From Sphingobacterium shayense (GTDB lineage: Bacteria > Bacteroidota > Bacteroidia > Sphingobacteriales > Sphingobacteriaceae): DNA of 64,000 nucleotides. Positions 9,350 to 17,330 of the stretch are shown piece by piece (position 1 is the stretch's first letter; every line of letters starts with the position of its first letter). A program made the position numbers and the translations under genes. The notes beneath the pieces are model-generated. The model searched no databases. It worked only from the letters and a program-made list of their open reading frames with translations, and was not told the origin of the DNA. Location: positions 1-64,000 of the forward strand of contig NZ_JABMCQ010000004.1 in assembly GCF_013179575.1 (NCBI RefSeq), in the 5' to 3' direction.

Positions 9350-9757
9350 ATGACAAAGCAAGTTTTTATCAATTTAGCAGTAAAAGACCTTCAAAAATCA
9401 ATGGATTTTTATACGGCATTAGGTTTTAGTAACAACCCTCAGTTCTCGGATGATACCGGGAAGTGTATGGTTTGGAGTGAAAATATTTTTGTAATGCTTT
9501 TGACACACGAAAAGTTTGCAAGCTTTGCTACCAAACCGATAGCGGACACTAAAGGTAGCCTTGCGGGACTGTTTGCATTGTCGTTCGATAATATTGATGA
9601 AGTTAATAGTACTGTGGAGAGTGGTCTGAAGGCGGGAGGAATTGAACCAGTCGAAATGAAAGACTATGGTTTTATGCAGCAACGAACGATTGAAGACTAT
9701 GATGGACATACTTGGGAGATTTTCTGTATGGATATGTCAAAAGTTCCTGCTGAGTAG
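9350..9757 (+). CDS. VOC-family (glyoxalase-like) protein
   Basis: A small soluble 135 aa protein with the vicinal-oxygen-chelate fold: KQVFINLAVKDLQKSMDFYTALGF at the N-terminus and YDGHTWEIFCMD at the C-terminus, the usual paired beta-alpha-beta-beta-beta units. This group resembles the extradiol-dioxygenase-like proteins widespread in Bacteroidota; the substrate is unknown. A palindromic operator immediately upstream suggests tight regulation. It is followed after 106 bases by a second, unrelated VOC gene. Confidence 0.8.
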   Translation: MTKQVFINLAVKDLQKSMDFYTALGFSNNPQFSDDTGKCMVWSENIFVMLLTHEKFASFATKPIADTKGSLAGLFALSFDNIDEVNSTVESGLKAGGIEPVEMKDYGFMQQRTIEDYDGHTWEIFCMDMSKVPAE

Positions 9758-9863
9758 TCACAATATGAGAATTGGGTAAAGTAAACAATGTGAATGAGCC
9801 TTCTGATATAATAAATCTATGTAAGGAGTTTTTTACGTTCAACGCCCGATAACATGAACAGCA

Positions 9864-10310
9864 ATGAAAAAAAATGAAAAATTGAAAATGCACAATGTCG
9901 GCATTGTAGTTGAATCCCTCGATGCAGTGATTCCTTTTTTTATAGAGATTGGGCTTAAATTAGAAGGAAGAGCCATTGTTGAAGGTGAATGGGCAGGCCG
10001 TGTCACAGGTTTGGGCACTCAACGTGTAGAAATAGCGATGATGGTTACACCAGATGGGCATAGTAGGATAGAACTATCACAGTTTCTCTCCCCTTCTATA
10101 AGCTCCGACCATAGAGATGCGCCTGTGAACGCGCTAGGGTATTTGCGTGTTATGTTTACTGTTGAAGACATCGATGAGCTATTAACAAGATTAGATAAAT
10201 ATGGAGCTCAGGTGGTTGGCGAAATCGTTCGGTATGAAGATTCGTACCGGCTTTGTTATGTCCGGGGAGCAGAAGGCATTCTAATTGGATTGGCAGAAGA
10301 GCTTGAATAA
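9864..10310 (+). CDS. VOC-family (glyoxalase/bleomycin-resistance-like) protein
   Basis: A 148 aa soluble protein. MHNVGIVVESLDAVIPFFIEIGLKLEGR opens the first VOC module, and the second begins at YLRVMFTVEDIDELLTRL and ends with LCYVRGAEGILIGLAEEL, in which the Glu is a likely metal ligand. The family includes epimerases, lyases and resistance proteins; nothing here decides between them. A strong intrinsic terminator lies just downstream, so it ends its transcript. Confidence 0.8.
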   Translation: MKKNEKLKMHNVGIVVESLDAVIPFFIEIGLKLEGRAIVEGEWAGRVTGLGTQRVEIAMMVTPDGHSRIELSQFLSPSISSDHRDAPVNALGYLRVMFTVEDIDELLTRLDKYGAQVVGEIVRYEDSYRLCYVRGAEGILIGLAEELE

Positions 10311-10338
10311 GAAATAGTGTATTTTGAGTTTAAAAATT

Positions 10339-10376
10339 GGCATAGGTTGATAAGTAGATACTGTGCCTTTTTTTTT
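10339..10376 (+). terminator. Intrinsic terminator with T9 tract
   Basis: Stem GGCATAG (10339-10345) pairs with CTGTGCC (10361-10367, one G-U pair) and is followed directly by nine T residues. It is 28 bases after the VOC gene stop and is the clearest rho-independent terminator in the window. Confidence 0.8.
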
Positions 10377-10478
10377 CATTCAAGATAATGACGTTTCGAT
10401 GTTTTTGCGTATACTAGTTTTTGTGAAAATACTATTGTGTGTTCCGCAGGGGATGCCTATTCAAAAATGAGTGTAACT

Positions 10479-10985
10479 ATGAACTATACGTTTAAACAGG
10501 CGAAAATTTCTGATCTGAACGCGATTTGGAAAATTCTTCAGCAGGCTATCATCCGCAGAAAAGAGGAAGGTAGTAGCCAGTGGCAAGATGGTTACCCCAA
10601 TCCCGATGTTATTGAAAAAGATATCGAGCGTGGCGCTGGGTTTGTGCTGATGGATCAAGATGTTATTGTCGGTTACGTTGCGATACACGTAAATGATGAA
10701 CCGGCTTATGAAAATATTGAAGGCCAGTGGTTAACTGACGGGGACTTTGTCGTCTTTCATCGCGTAGCTCTTTCACAAGACTATGTTGGAAAGGGCTTAG
10801 CACGGAGAATAATGGGCTTCGTGGAGGACTATGCGGTCAAAAACGCGATCAATAGCGTTAAAGCAGATACGAATTTTGACAATATAGCGATGATGAAAAC
10901 CTTCGAAAAATTAGGATACCTCTACTGTGGTGAGGTGTATTTCAGAGGGAGTCCAAGGCGGGCATATGAAAAAATATTGACGTAA
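10479..10985 (+). CDS. GNAT-family N-acetyltransferase
   Basis: A soluble acyl-CoA-dependent N-acetyltransferase of about 168 aa. The start MNYTFKQAKISDLNAIWKIL at 10479 fits the family better than upstream in-frame GTG (10437) or ATG (10467) codons. The acetyl-CoA loop is in VALSQDYVGKGLARRIMGF, the Q/RxxGxG/A motif, followed by the NIAMMKTFEKLGY signature of motif B. The substrate is unknown. It stands alone, converging on the membrane-protein gene at 10998. Confidence 0.8.
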   Translation: MNYTFKQAKISDLNAIWKILQQAIIRRKEEGSSQWQDGYPNPDVIEKDIERGAGFVLMDQDVIVGYVAIHVNDEPAYENIEGQWLTDGDFVVFHRVALSQDYVGKGLARRIMGFVEDYAVKNAINSVKADTNFDNIAMMKTFEKLGYLYCGEVYFRGSPRRAYEKILT

Positions 10986-10997
10986 GTACTCTCTTTT

Positions 10998-11732
10998 TTA
11001 TCCGGCTTGTCCGAACATGTACATAGCGGCGATCACTATAACTATAATGAAAAGCCATTGAATAGTGGTTTTAATTGTTGGAAGTGAGTCAGATCTCATC
11101 ATTTTGTTTCCAAGGGGTAAAAAAGCTATGCAAAGTCCGCTTGTAGCAATAATTGATGTGAATGTAGCCCCTTTTAACACACCGAGCATCAATATGGACA
11201 TTAAACCCAGCGCAATCGATCCTACCAGATTTAGGGTTCGTGAGCGATAAGCCCCAATGGCTAAAATGATCCATCCGAACATTATGGCGGCGGATAACGT
11301 TGAAACGATATGGAATGCACCATATGAATCACCGACAGCTTTAGTAGCGGACGCAACATTTTGAACCTTTGTTAATTGGAATGCTAAATGATTTATTCCA
11401 TAATGGAACGTTCGAGCAAATAGTCCGAGCATGACAAAAGTCCCACCCCAAAGTGCCCATGCTGGCTGACTCTTACCAATTAAATTGGACAAGGCGACAA
11501 TGGCTGGCCACAGTAAGATATTTCCTGCCAAAAAAAGACTGTACGATGCTGTCAATCGCGTGGGATGATCGATAAACGCCTGTAATTGTTCTGGATAAAA
11601 AAACTCGAATTCAATACGTAATATTTCGGATAATAACAGCAATAGGGGTGCTATTAACATGGATATTCCACTGATCCAACGTCCGGGAAACCAAAAGCTA
11701 ACAGGCTCTGGTGATTCGAGTTTTAACGGCAT
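10998..11732 (-). CDS. Multi-pass membrane protein, unknown function
   Basis: A 244 aa protein with about seven hydrophobic helices (for example ISGISMLIAPLLLLLSEIL, SLFLAGNILLWPAIVALS, ALWGGTFVMLGLFARTFHYG and the C-terminal WLFIIVIVIAAMYMFG). I do not recognise a named family and see no catalytic motif. It is encoded opposite to both neighbours and forms its own transcription unit. The length and regular helix spacing make it a credible gene rather than a shadow. Confidence 0.6.
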   Translation of the reverse strand: MPLKLESPEPVSFWFPGRWISGISMLIAPLLLLLSEILRIEFEFFYPEQLQAFIDHPTRLTASYSLFLAGNILLWPAIVALSNLIGKSQPAWALWGGTFVMLGLFARTFHYGINHLAFQLTKVQNVASATKAVGDSYGAFHIVSTLSAAIMFGWIILAIGAYRSRTLNLVGSIALGLMSILMLGVLKGATFTSIIATSGLCIAFLPLGNKMMRSDSLPTIKTTIQWLFIIVIVIAAMYMFGQAG

Positions 11733-11993
11733 GATTTACTGTGTTTATTTTGGTTTATTAAAATAAAGATAGCTAATTATGTATTAATTGGCTACCTTAA
11801 ATTCAAGATATAATTTATCAATAACGCATAGATTAGTGACGATTTAGGAAAAAGGTGAGTGTTGATTCAGTTAATTTAATGAAGAATTTCCGGCGGATGG
11901 TAGGTCATAGTAATAACCATTTGCTGTCAAAGTTAATTACAAAATGGACGCCACATTTGATAAGATAGATGTAACACCAAACGTAGTATTAAA

Positions 11994-12368
11994 ATGGAAA
12001 CTAAACCGAAGAAAGTAAATGACCACCTCGCAAATGAACGCACCTTTTTAGCCTGGATACGGACCAGTATAGCTATAATGGGATTTGGGTTTATCGTTTT
12101 TAAATTTTCGCTTTTCGTTAGGCAAATTTCATTGATGATTGGGGAACATACGTCGCTGCCTCCCACGGGATATTCCTCAGCCATCGGTATTGTGCTAGTG
12201 ATCTTGGGCATGATGGTCACGCTGTTGGCCTTTTTCACTTATCTAAAGACAAAAAAGCAAATAGAAACTGAAGAGTACGATGGCGACAGCACCTCGGTGT
12301 TGATCATTACCGTTTTCATCGTTTTAATCAGTGTCGTTTTGATCGGTTATCTTCTAAAAAGCGTATAG
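11994..12368 (+). CDS. YidH-type DUF202 membrane protein
   Basis: A 124 aa inner-membrane protein with three predicted helices. The hallmark DUF202 opening is present: NDHLANERTFLAWIRTSIAIMGFGF at residues 8-32. The later helices are AIGIVLVILGMMVTLLAFF and VLIITVFIVLISVVLIGYLL. The biochemical role of the family is unknown. It is preceded by a 260-base divergent region shared with the membrane-protein gene at 10998-11732. Confidence 0.8.
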   Translation: METKPKKVNDHLANERTFLAWIRTSIAIMGFGFIVFKFSLFVRQISLMIGEHTSLPPTGYSSAIGIVLVILGMMVTLLAFFTYLKTKKQIETEEYDGDSTSVLIITVFIVLISVVLIGYLLKSV

Positions 12369-12548
12369 TATATCGGCTGCTGCTACTAAAATAAAATTAT
12401 TGGCTGTGAAGTTTTTTTAATGAAGTATACGAAATGTATGCTTCTTGATTGTAACAGTTTTCTATCATTGTAATCTAGTCGAAACGACTTTCTTTTTTTT
12501 TCGTATTTTGGGTATGTTTATAAATCTAGTGTGCCCCAATGTACTCGT

Positions 12549-13433
12549 ATGACCAAAAAAGCAAGACAAAGGTTTGACGGTGAAATGTTCTTTATAGCGT
12601 CAAAAGAACCAGATAGTTACTTTGATCTTGTTTTTCACTACTATATCACCGATATAGGATATTTTCCCCGTGCTCGAAACCACTTTCGCAGTCGCAGCAG
12701 GGGTTGTGACCAGCATATTTGGATTCACTGTGTGGATGGGCAGGGAACCGTATGGCTAGGAGATACGGAATATAAATTGTGTCGGAACGAATATATCGTT
12801 ATCCCTATAAATATGCCACACGCCTACCAAGCGGATCCAAATGATCCATGGACGATTTATTGGATGCACTTCAAGGGTCTACAGGCAGATTATATTGTGC
12901 CAGATTTGGCGAAACTTGTAGAGCGTACCCAAAATAAAGTCGAATTTACGGAAGAAATGCGATTATTGTTTGAAAAAATGTACCAGGCAATGCAACAGAG
13001 TGATGGCTTGGAAACTTACAAAGCAATCGAGGTTATCCTTCCTTATTTTTTTAGCTTCTATCTCTATCGGCAATTTTGGAAAGAGGTCACTTTTTCCGAA
13101 GATGACCATGTCGTGGGTGGAACAATTGCGTATCTTCAAAAAAATTTGGAAGGGAAAGTCACGTTGCGGGATTTGGCCTATCGATGCCATCTATCAGTTT
13201 CGCATTTCTCTAAACTATTCAAAAGTAAAACGGGTTATTCACCGATTGACTACGCCAATCATATTAAAATTCAAAAAGCGTGTTATTTGTTGCGGTATTC
13301 GTCTAGACGGATTAGTGACATAGCCGTCGGATTAGGGTTCACCGACCCATTCTATTTCTCACGGGTGTTTAAAGATCAAATGGGGATGTCACCGACCGAA
13401 TTTCGGTCGAAAGATATTAGCGATGCAGAATGA
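12549..13433 (+). CDS. AraC-family transcriptional regulator
   Basis: A DNA-binding regulator of about 294 aa, read from the ATG at 12549 (a GTG at 12531 is possible). The N-terminal half is an arabinose-binding cupin: WIHCVDGQGTVWLGDTEYKL, VIPINMPHAYQADPNDPWTIYWMHFKG. The C-terminal half carries two helix-turn-helix units, LRDLAYRCHLSVSHFSKLFK and ISDIAVGLGFTDPFYFSRVFK, followed by MGMSPTEFR. Such proteins bind a sugar and activate a nearby operon. The adjacent genes are a DUF202 protein and the convergent phosphonate cluster, so its target is not clear from position. Confidence 0.88.
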   Translation: MTKKARQRFDGEMFFIASKEPDSYFDLVFHYYITDIGYFPRARNHFRSRSRGCDQHIWIHCVDGQGTVWLGDTEYKLCRNEYIVIPINMPHAYQADPNDPWTIYWMHFKGLQADYIVPDLAKLVERTQNKVEFTEEMRLLFEKMYQAMQQSDGLETYKAIEVILPYFFSFYLYRQFWKEVTFSEDDHVVGGTIAYLQKNLEGKVTLRDLAYRCHLSVSHFSKLFKSKTGYSPIDYANHIKIQKACYLLRYSSRRISDIAVGLGFTDPFYFSRVFKDQMGMSPTEFRSKDISDAE

Positions 13434-13471
13434 TCAAACCGATTATTAGTTTGATTGTGGCCGTTAATTTT

Positions 13472-13525
13472 GTTTATAACCGATAAATAGGAATCGCTAG
13501 CGACTCCTATTTATCGGTTATAAAC
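13472..13525. terminator. Long perfect hairpin between convergent genes
   Basis: Two 21-base arms (13472-13492 and 13505-13525) are perfectly complementary and enclose a 12-base loop that itself contains the palindrome CGCTAGCG. It lies between the stop codons of the AraC gene (13433) and the FAD oxidoreductase gene (13633). There is no T tract on either side, so bidirectional termination or a structural mRNA 3' end is the likely role. Confidence 0.6.
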
Positions 13526-13632
13526 GCCGCGTAGGCTAATAGCAAGTCTTTTTTAAATAGCGGCCTGCCAGACTCGGCGACGCCATTAGTATCGACAAAA
13601 AGAAATCATTCACATTCTCGGGGTATTTTCGT

Positions 13633-14790
13633 TTATGCATAGAGGGAGGCTACACTTTTTTCAGCGTATCCAGCGCTTGCAGTCATACCTTTACCACCGA
13701 TACCCGTTCGAATGTGAATGCGAGCATCTATATCGTGTTCCACTATATGATGTTTATGCTGCGAGTAGAATCCCGACCAAGTTGTTGCGATTGAATGGCT
13801 AGGCAAAGAAAGAATGCGATTGGCTTCTGCTAACATCAATTCGTTTATGAACTGTTGTGACGTAAATCCCAATTCTTCAAAACGATTTGCAGGCGCGTAC
13901 TCGTGGGAATCACCGATGATGATACTGCCATCCAGTGCCTGTTTAAATAATATATGAATTCCCCATTGTTTTAGTTCGCCGTAATGAGTAGGAGTAGGGA
14001 TATTGTGGAAAGAGGGACAATATGCCTCAAAGCTCTCGTATCTTCGTATCGTTAACCCGGTTAAGATATTTCCCGGTAAGTTAATTTCCTTCAACGGTAT
14101 GGTACGGAGCATTTGTAGCTTGCTGATCTCCAGATCGCTATCATTAAATAATTCTCGAAAAAGTATCTTAAACTCGTAGCCGTTACAGATAATTGCCTTT
14201 TCCCCCTCGAAGACTTGTTTGTCTGTGGCTGTAACCTTAACGCCTTGCGAAGGCGATTCGCACTCCAGAACAGTGGTATTGTAATGGAGGGTATAGCGCT
14301 CAAATTTTTGTTTAAGATAAATGTGCAGTCGATGAATCATCGTCTCCGGTTCCACACTAAGTTCCTGTTTAAATACAATCGATTCCCGTACATAATCGCT
14401 TTTTAAATGCGGAAACGCAGATAAAATCTGTTTTTTACCCCACATCTCATGCGAGTATCCTTTCGTGTTATAGTGCGCTGCTAGTTCGTGGATGATCTTA
14501 ACTTCATCGTCATCGGAGGCGATATAAAAGCTGCCATTGTTCCGTACCGAAATATCGAATTCGGACTGGATAGTATTGTAAATTTCTAATCCGCGTGCGC
14601 CATAATCAAACCAATCTCCAGCCATTCCGGAAGGAACAACCTGTCCGAAATTTCGAACGGTTGACCCTGTTGGAAAACAGTCTTTTTCCAACTGTAATAC
14701 GCTCAAACCTTTCTTTAAAGCATGATAAGCATGGAACGTTCCTAATATTCCACCACCAACAATTATCAGATCATATTTTTTTGTGTGCAT
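13633..14790 (-). CDS. TIGR03364-family FAD-dependent oxidoreductase (phosphonate-associated)
   Basis: A 385 aa flavoenzyme of the glycine-oxidase/DAO fold. The dinucleotide-binding motif GGGILG is at residues 12-17, in DLIIVGGGILGTFHAYHALKKG; STVRNFGQVVPSG follows, and the C-terminus has TTWSGFYSQHK and TGIGGKGMTASAGYAE. The TIGR03364 group is linked to phosphonate catabolism, and studied members oxidise aminophosphonates to phosphonoacetaldehyde; the exact substrate here is not known. It follows the DUF5690 transporter by 17 bases, the usual Bacteroidota pairing, and a phosphonatase-like hydrolase is nearby. Confidence 0.82.
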   Translation of the reverse strand: MHTKKYDLIIVGGGILGTFHAYHALKKGLSVLQLEKDCFPTGSTVRNFGQVVPSGMAGDWFDYGARGLEIYNTIQSEFDISVRNNGSFYIASDDDEVKIIHELAAHYNTKGYSHEMWGKKQILSAFPHLKSDYVRESIVFKQELSVEPETMIHRLHIYLKQKFERYTLHYNTTVLECESPSQGVKVTATDKQVFEGEKAIICNGYEFKILFRELFNDSDLEISKLQMLRTIPLKEINLPGNILTGLTIRRYESFEAYCPSFHNIPTPTHYGELKQWGIHILFKQALDGSIIIGDSHEYAPANRFEELGFTSQQFINELMLAEANRILSLPSHSIATTWSGFYSQHKHHIVEHDIDARIHIRTGIGGKGMTASAGYAEKSVASLYA

Positions 14791-14807
14791 GTGTTCGTAT
14801 GTGTTTT

Positions 14808-16157
14808 TTATAAAGATGTTTTAATTGAGCATTGTCTATCAGCCATTGCATTGTCAGTCGACCATTGCATTGTATCTGCTAAAGTAGCACGTTTCTTTTT
14901 CCAAGTAAAATAATAATAGGACAGTGCGCAGAGTATAGCGCCGATAAAAGATGTCCAGAATACCATTTGGATGAAGTAATCTCCCCAGCTTACCGAATCC
15001 GGCAATAGTTCTTTGTTAACTAGGACCATAAAACTTCCTAAATAACCGATAGAGTCTGCGATGTACATGACAAAGCCTATATTACCACGAATCTGAAAAG
15101 TCGCGATCATCCGTTCGAAAAAGATTGCATTATACGGAATGTATGCCATATAGAGTCCTAATCCTACCAAAAGCATCCAATTCGTTCCTTCAAGCTTTCC
15201 TTGATGGAAGAGGTAGGTCGAAAAACCCGCGATAAGAAAACCTACCATTATTTTCAGATGAATGATTTTAAATGCCTTTTGATTGTCTTTTACAAGGATA
15301 AGCAAACCCATACAGATCAAAACGACAACGGAAATTATTCCGTCTACTTTTGCGTAGATGCTAGGCCCGCTGAGGTTTAGCTTTTCCCAGATTTCAATTT
15401 CAAAGTTGTCACGAATATCGCGAACGATAGTCAGTAGGGTATAGATTGTTACTGTCAGGACGATGCCGGGAAAAAATTGTTTCAACAGCCTTCTGCGCAT
15501 TAGTTTGTTCATTGGGACGCGTTCTGTCCGTAATGATTTATCCTCAGAGGTTGGAGGCGGAATTTTTTCCAATATGGCTACGCAAGCGATAAATGGTAAA
15601 AAAAATAGAAGACCGGTGCAAAAAGGCATCCAGTATTCGTTTACAGGAAACGAATCCATCAACCAACGACCGACTGTCTTCACTAATCCGGAGGCGAAAA
15701 TCAGGCTTACAGCCATAACCGCTCCCATGAATTCTGTATATTTTCGGCCTTCTAGGTAGCTAAATACCAATCCCCATATCATGCCTAAAGGAAAGCCATT
15801 TATGAGAAGAAAGAAAGCGTTCCAAGGGTGTGGGCAAACAGCGAAGCCGAATAAACCAAGCCAAGAAATAAGAATGAGTGTAACGAGGGATTTGCCGCGT
15901 TTGGATTTTTTGATTTCAGCGATGAACCGGATACCATAAAATTTACTCACCATATAGCCTAACATTTGTATGATCACCAAACCGATTTTATAGTCCATGC
16001 CGAACAGAATCTGATCATCGAATGGTGCAGCAGTAAATGATTTTCGAAAGGCGTACATACTTGTATAACACATAAACGCCGCAAGAGCCGTTACCAGTAC
16101 GATCACTTTTTCGCTCCTTTTTGACGCTTTGCTAGTTAAGTTCTTTATATATGGCAT
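14808..16157 (-). CDS. DUF5690 / MFS-like transporter
   Basis: A 449 aa polytopic inner-membrane protein with about 12 helices. The N-terminal YTSMYAFRKSFTAAPFDDQ resembles the YxxRxxF signature of organophosphate:phosphate antiporters, and the protein matches the DUF5690 type found next to TIGR03364 oxidoreductases. It probably imports the phosphonate oxidised by the downstream enzyme; this is inferred from gene pairing. An operator-like palindrome lies 66 bases upstream of the start. The C-terminus (STDNAMADRQCSIKTSL) is hydrophilic. Confidence 0.8.
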   Translation of the reverse strand: MPYIKNLTSKASKRSEKVIVLVTALAAFMCYTSMYAFRKSFTAAPFDDQILFGMDYKIGLVIIQMLGYMVSKFYGIRFIAEIKKSKRGKSLVTLILISWLGLFGFAVCPHPWNAFFLLINGFPLGMIWGLVFSYLEGRKYTEFMGAVMAVSLIFASGLVKTVGRWLMDSFPVNEYWMPFCTGLLFFLPFIACVAILEKIPPPTSEDKSLRTERVPMNKLMRRRLLKQFFPGIVLTVTIYTLLTIVRDIRDNFEIEIWEKLNLSGPSIYAKVDGIISVVVLICMGLLILVKDNQKAFKIIHLKIMVGFLIAGFSTYLFHQGKLEGTNWMLLVGLGLYMAYIPYNAIFFERMIATFQIRGNIGFVMYIADSIGYLGSFMVLVNKELLPDSVSWGDYFIQMVFWTSFIGAILCALSYYYFTWKKKRATLADTMQWSTDNAMADRQCSIKTSL

Positions 16158-16222
16158 AGCTACTTATTGATTCGGGCTCTCACGAGCCACCAATCAAAAG
16201 TATAAATTCCATATTACCTATT

Positions 16223-16242
16223 TACTAAACAAATGTTAAGTA
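16223..16242 (-). promoter_or_regulatory. Predicted shared operator, site B
   Basis: TACTAAACAAATGTTAAGTA matches the perfect palindrome at 32085-32104 at 18 of 20 positions. It lies 66 bases upstream of the DUF5690 start codon. The same region also holds ACAAAT and ATTTGT arms, which extend its symmetry. Confidence 0.5.
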
Positions 16243-16301
16243 TTTGTAAACACACTACCATTATCTTTTGGTTTTGGCTACCTAAAGGTAAACGCAACTA
16301 C

Positions 16302-17012
16302 TTAAGGAGCAAGTAGGGGCAAAATCTCTAGTAAATTGTTAGCAATAAATTCGGGCTCTGCCGCTTTTAATTGTTCTCTTGTGTGTGCACCAGTGGTTAC
16401 ACCAATACTTAGGCTACATCCCGCATTTTTACCTTCTTGAATATCAATCGTGGAGTCACCTATTTTTGCAACCTGTGCACCGGACTTGATCCCAAATTGA
16501 TGCATAGCATGCAAGATCATGTCGGGGTGGGGCCGATTGTTTGGTACATCATCGGCGGTTACCAGTCCATCAATCGTGGTGCCGATTGTCCATCCTAATT
16601 TAGCTATTAAAGCCTCTGCGGTGGCACGGTTGTAGCCGGTGTTCAATACCACACGTATTCCTCGCTGTCTTAGATCGGAAAAAAAGTCTTCGGCATTCGG
16701 CTGGGCACTGATGTTTGCCGTCCGGTAGGTTTGGTCTAATGAGCCGAGGAAATCTTCAAAAATTGTATCTATTAGATTTTGGGGAGCAGGTTCACCATAT
16801 GCTGCAATGATCGATTCGATAGCCTGCCTCTTTTCCTTCCCCGCACCTTGCGCCAAAACTTCCTCCAAGCTAAAGTTGTATCCCGCTTTGTTTATTACGT
16901 TCTGAAGTGTCTTGTAAACCAGATTGTCCTCTTCAATTGTTGTTCCGGCCATATCACAGACCACCATCTCAATGGTAAATTTGTTTTTTAAGGTTTCCAT
17001 AAATGAATGCAT
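16302..17012 (-). CDS. Phosphonatase-like HAD hydrolase
   Basis: A 236 aa soluble HAD-superfamily enzyme of the phosphonatase-like (TIGR03351) group. Motif I is DMAGTT (20-25) with Asp20 as the nucleophile; motif II is in NTGYNRATAEAL; motif III and IV regions appear as RPHPDMILHAM and KIGDSTIDIQEGKNAG. True PhnX cleaves the C-P bond of phosphonoacetaldehyde using a cap-domain lysine; the cap here has GAGKEKRQAI, so chemistry cannot be fixed by eye. A start at Met5 (17000) is also possible. It is separated from the DUF5690 operon by 144 bases and has its own upstream operator-like site. Confidence 0.8.
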   Translation of the reverse strand: MHSFMETLKNKFTIEMVVCDMAGTTIEEDNLVYKTLQNVINKAGYNFSLEEVLAQGAGKEKRQAIESIIAAYGEPAPQNLIDTIFEDFLGSLDQTYRTANISAQPNAEDFFSDLRQRGIRVVLNTGYNRATAEALIAKLGWTIGTTIDGLVTADDVPNNRPHPDMILHAMHQFGIKSGAQVAKIGDSTIDIQEGKNAGCSLSIGVTTGAHTREQLKAAEPEFIANNLLEILPLLAP

Positions 17013-17034
17013 AAACGCTAAACTTGTCTCGCAA

Positions 17035-17054
17035 AAATAGACATTAGTTTAGTA
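17035..17054 (-). promoter_or_regulatory. Predicted shared operator, site C
   Basis: On the minus strand this reads TACTAAACTAATGTCTATTT. Its left half is identical to the operator at 32085-32104 and about 16 of 20 positions fit the two-site consensus. It begins 23 bases upstream of the phosphonatase-like start codon. Confidence 0.38.
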
Positions 17055-17075
17055 ATTATAAAACAATGTTCTTTA

Positions 17076-17127
17076 TATTTTTTAAAAAGTGATTTTAAAT
17101 TCATTTTAAATTACTTTTTAAAAAATA
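17076..17127. promoter_or_regulatory. AT-rich inverted repeat, 15-bp perfect arms
   Basis: Arms at 17076-17090 and 17113-17127 are perfectly complementary, and the 22 bases between them are also nearly symmetric. It lies in the 318-base divergent space between the phosphonatase-like gene and the cytochrome c operon. It may be an operator or a cruciform-prone promoter element; AT richness limits certainty. Confidence 0.45.
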
Positions 17128-17276
17128 TTTGTTTATTTTAGCTAAACATTAAGTAGGCTGTGCAACAGGAACAATGGCGCTAGATCGCAGGGTTTCAGGT
17201 AGAGATTTAAAAGACAAATAACAAGAAAATACAGTTTTTTAATCAAATAGTGCATGTAGCTGGGCCGCCTACTGCT

Positions 17277-17284
17277 TAACTTTG
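17277..17284 (+). promoter_or_regulatory. Bacteroidota-type -7 element
   Basis: TAACTTTG matches the Bacteroidota -7 consensus TAnnTTTG and lies 46 bases before the start of the cytochrome c/DUF1549 gene. No good -33 TTTG is visible at the expected 19-21 base spacing, so the call is tentative. Confidence 0.35.
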
Positions 17285-17330
17285 TATAGTAGACCTGCTA
17301 GCTGAGATATTTTTAGACCATTATCAAACT

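Noticed and set aside
12970-13323. 117-codon frame inside the AraC gene
   Set aside because: Shifted-frame shadow of a clear AraC regulator; biased toward Lys, Arg and Ile as expected from a frame shift.
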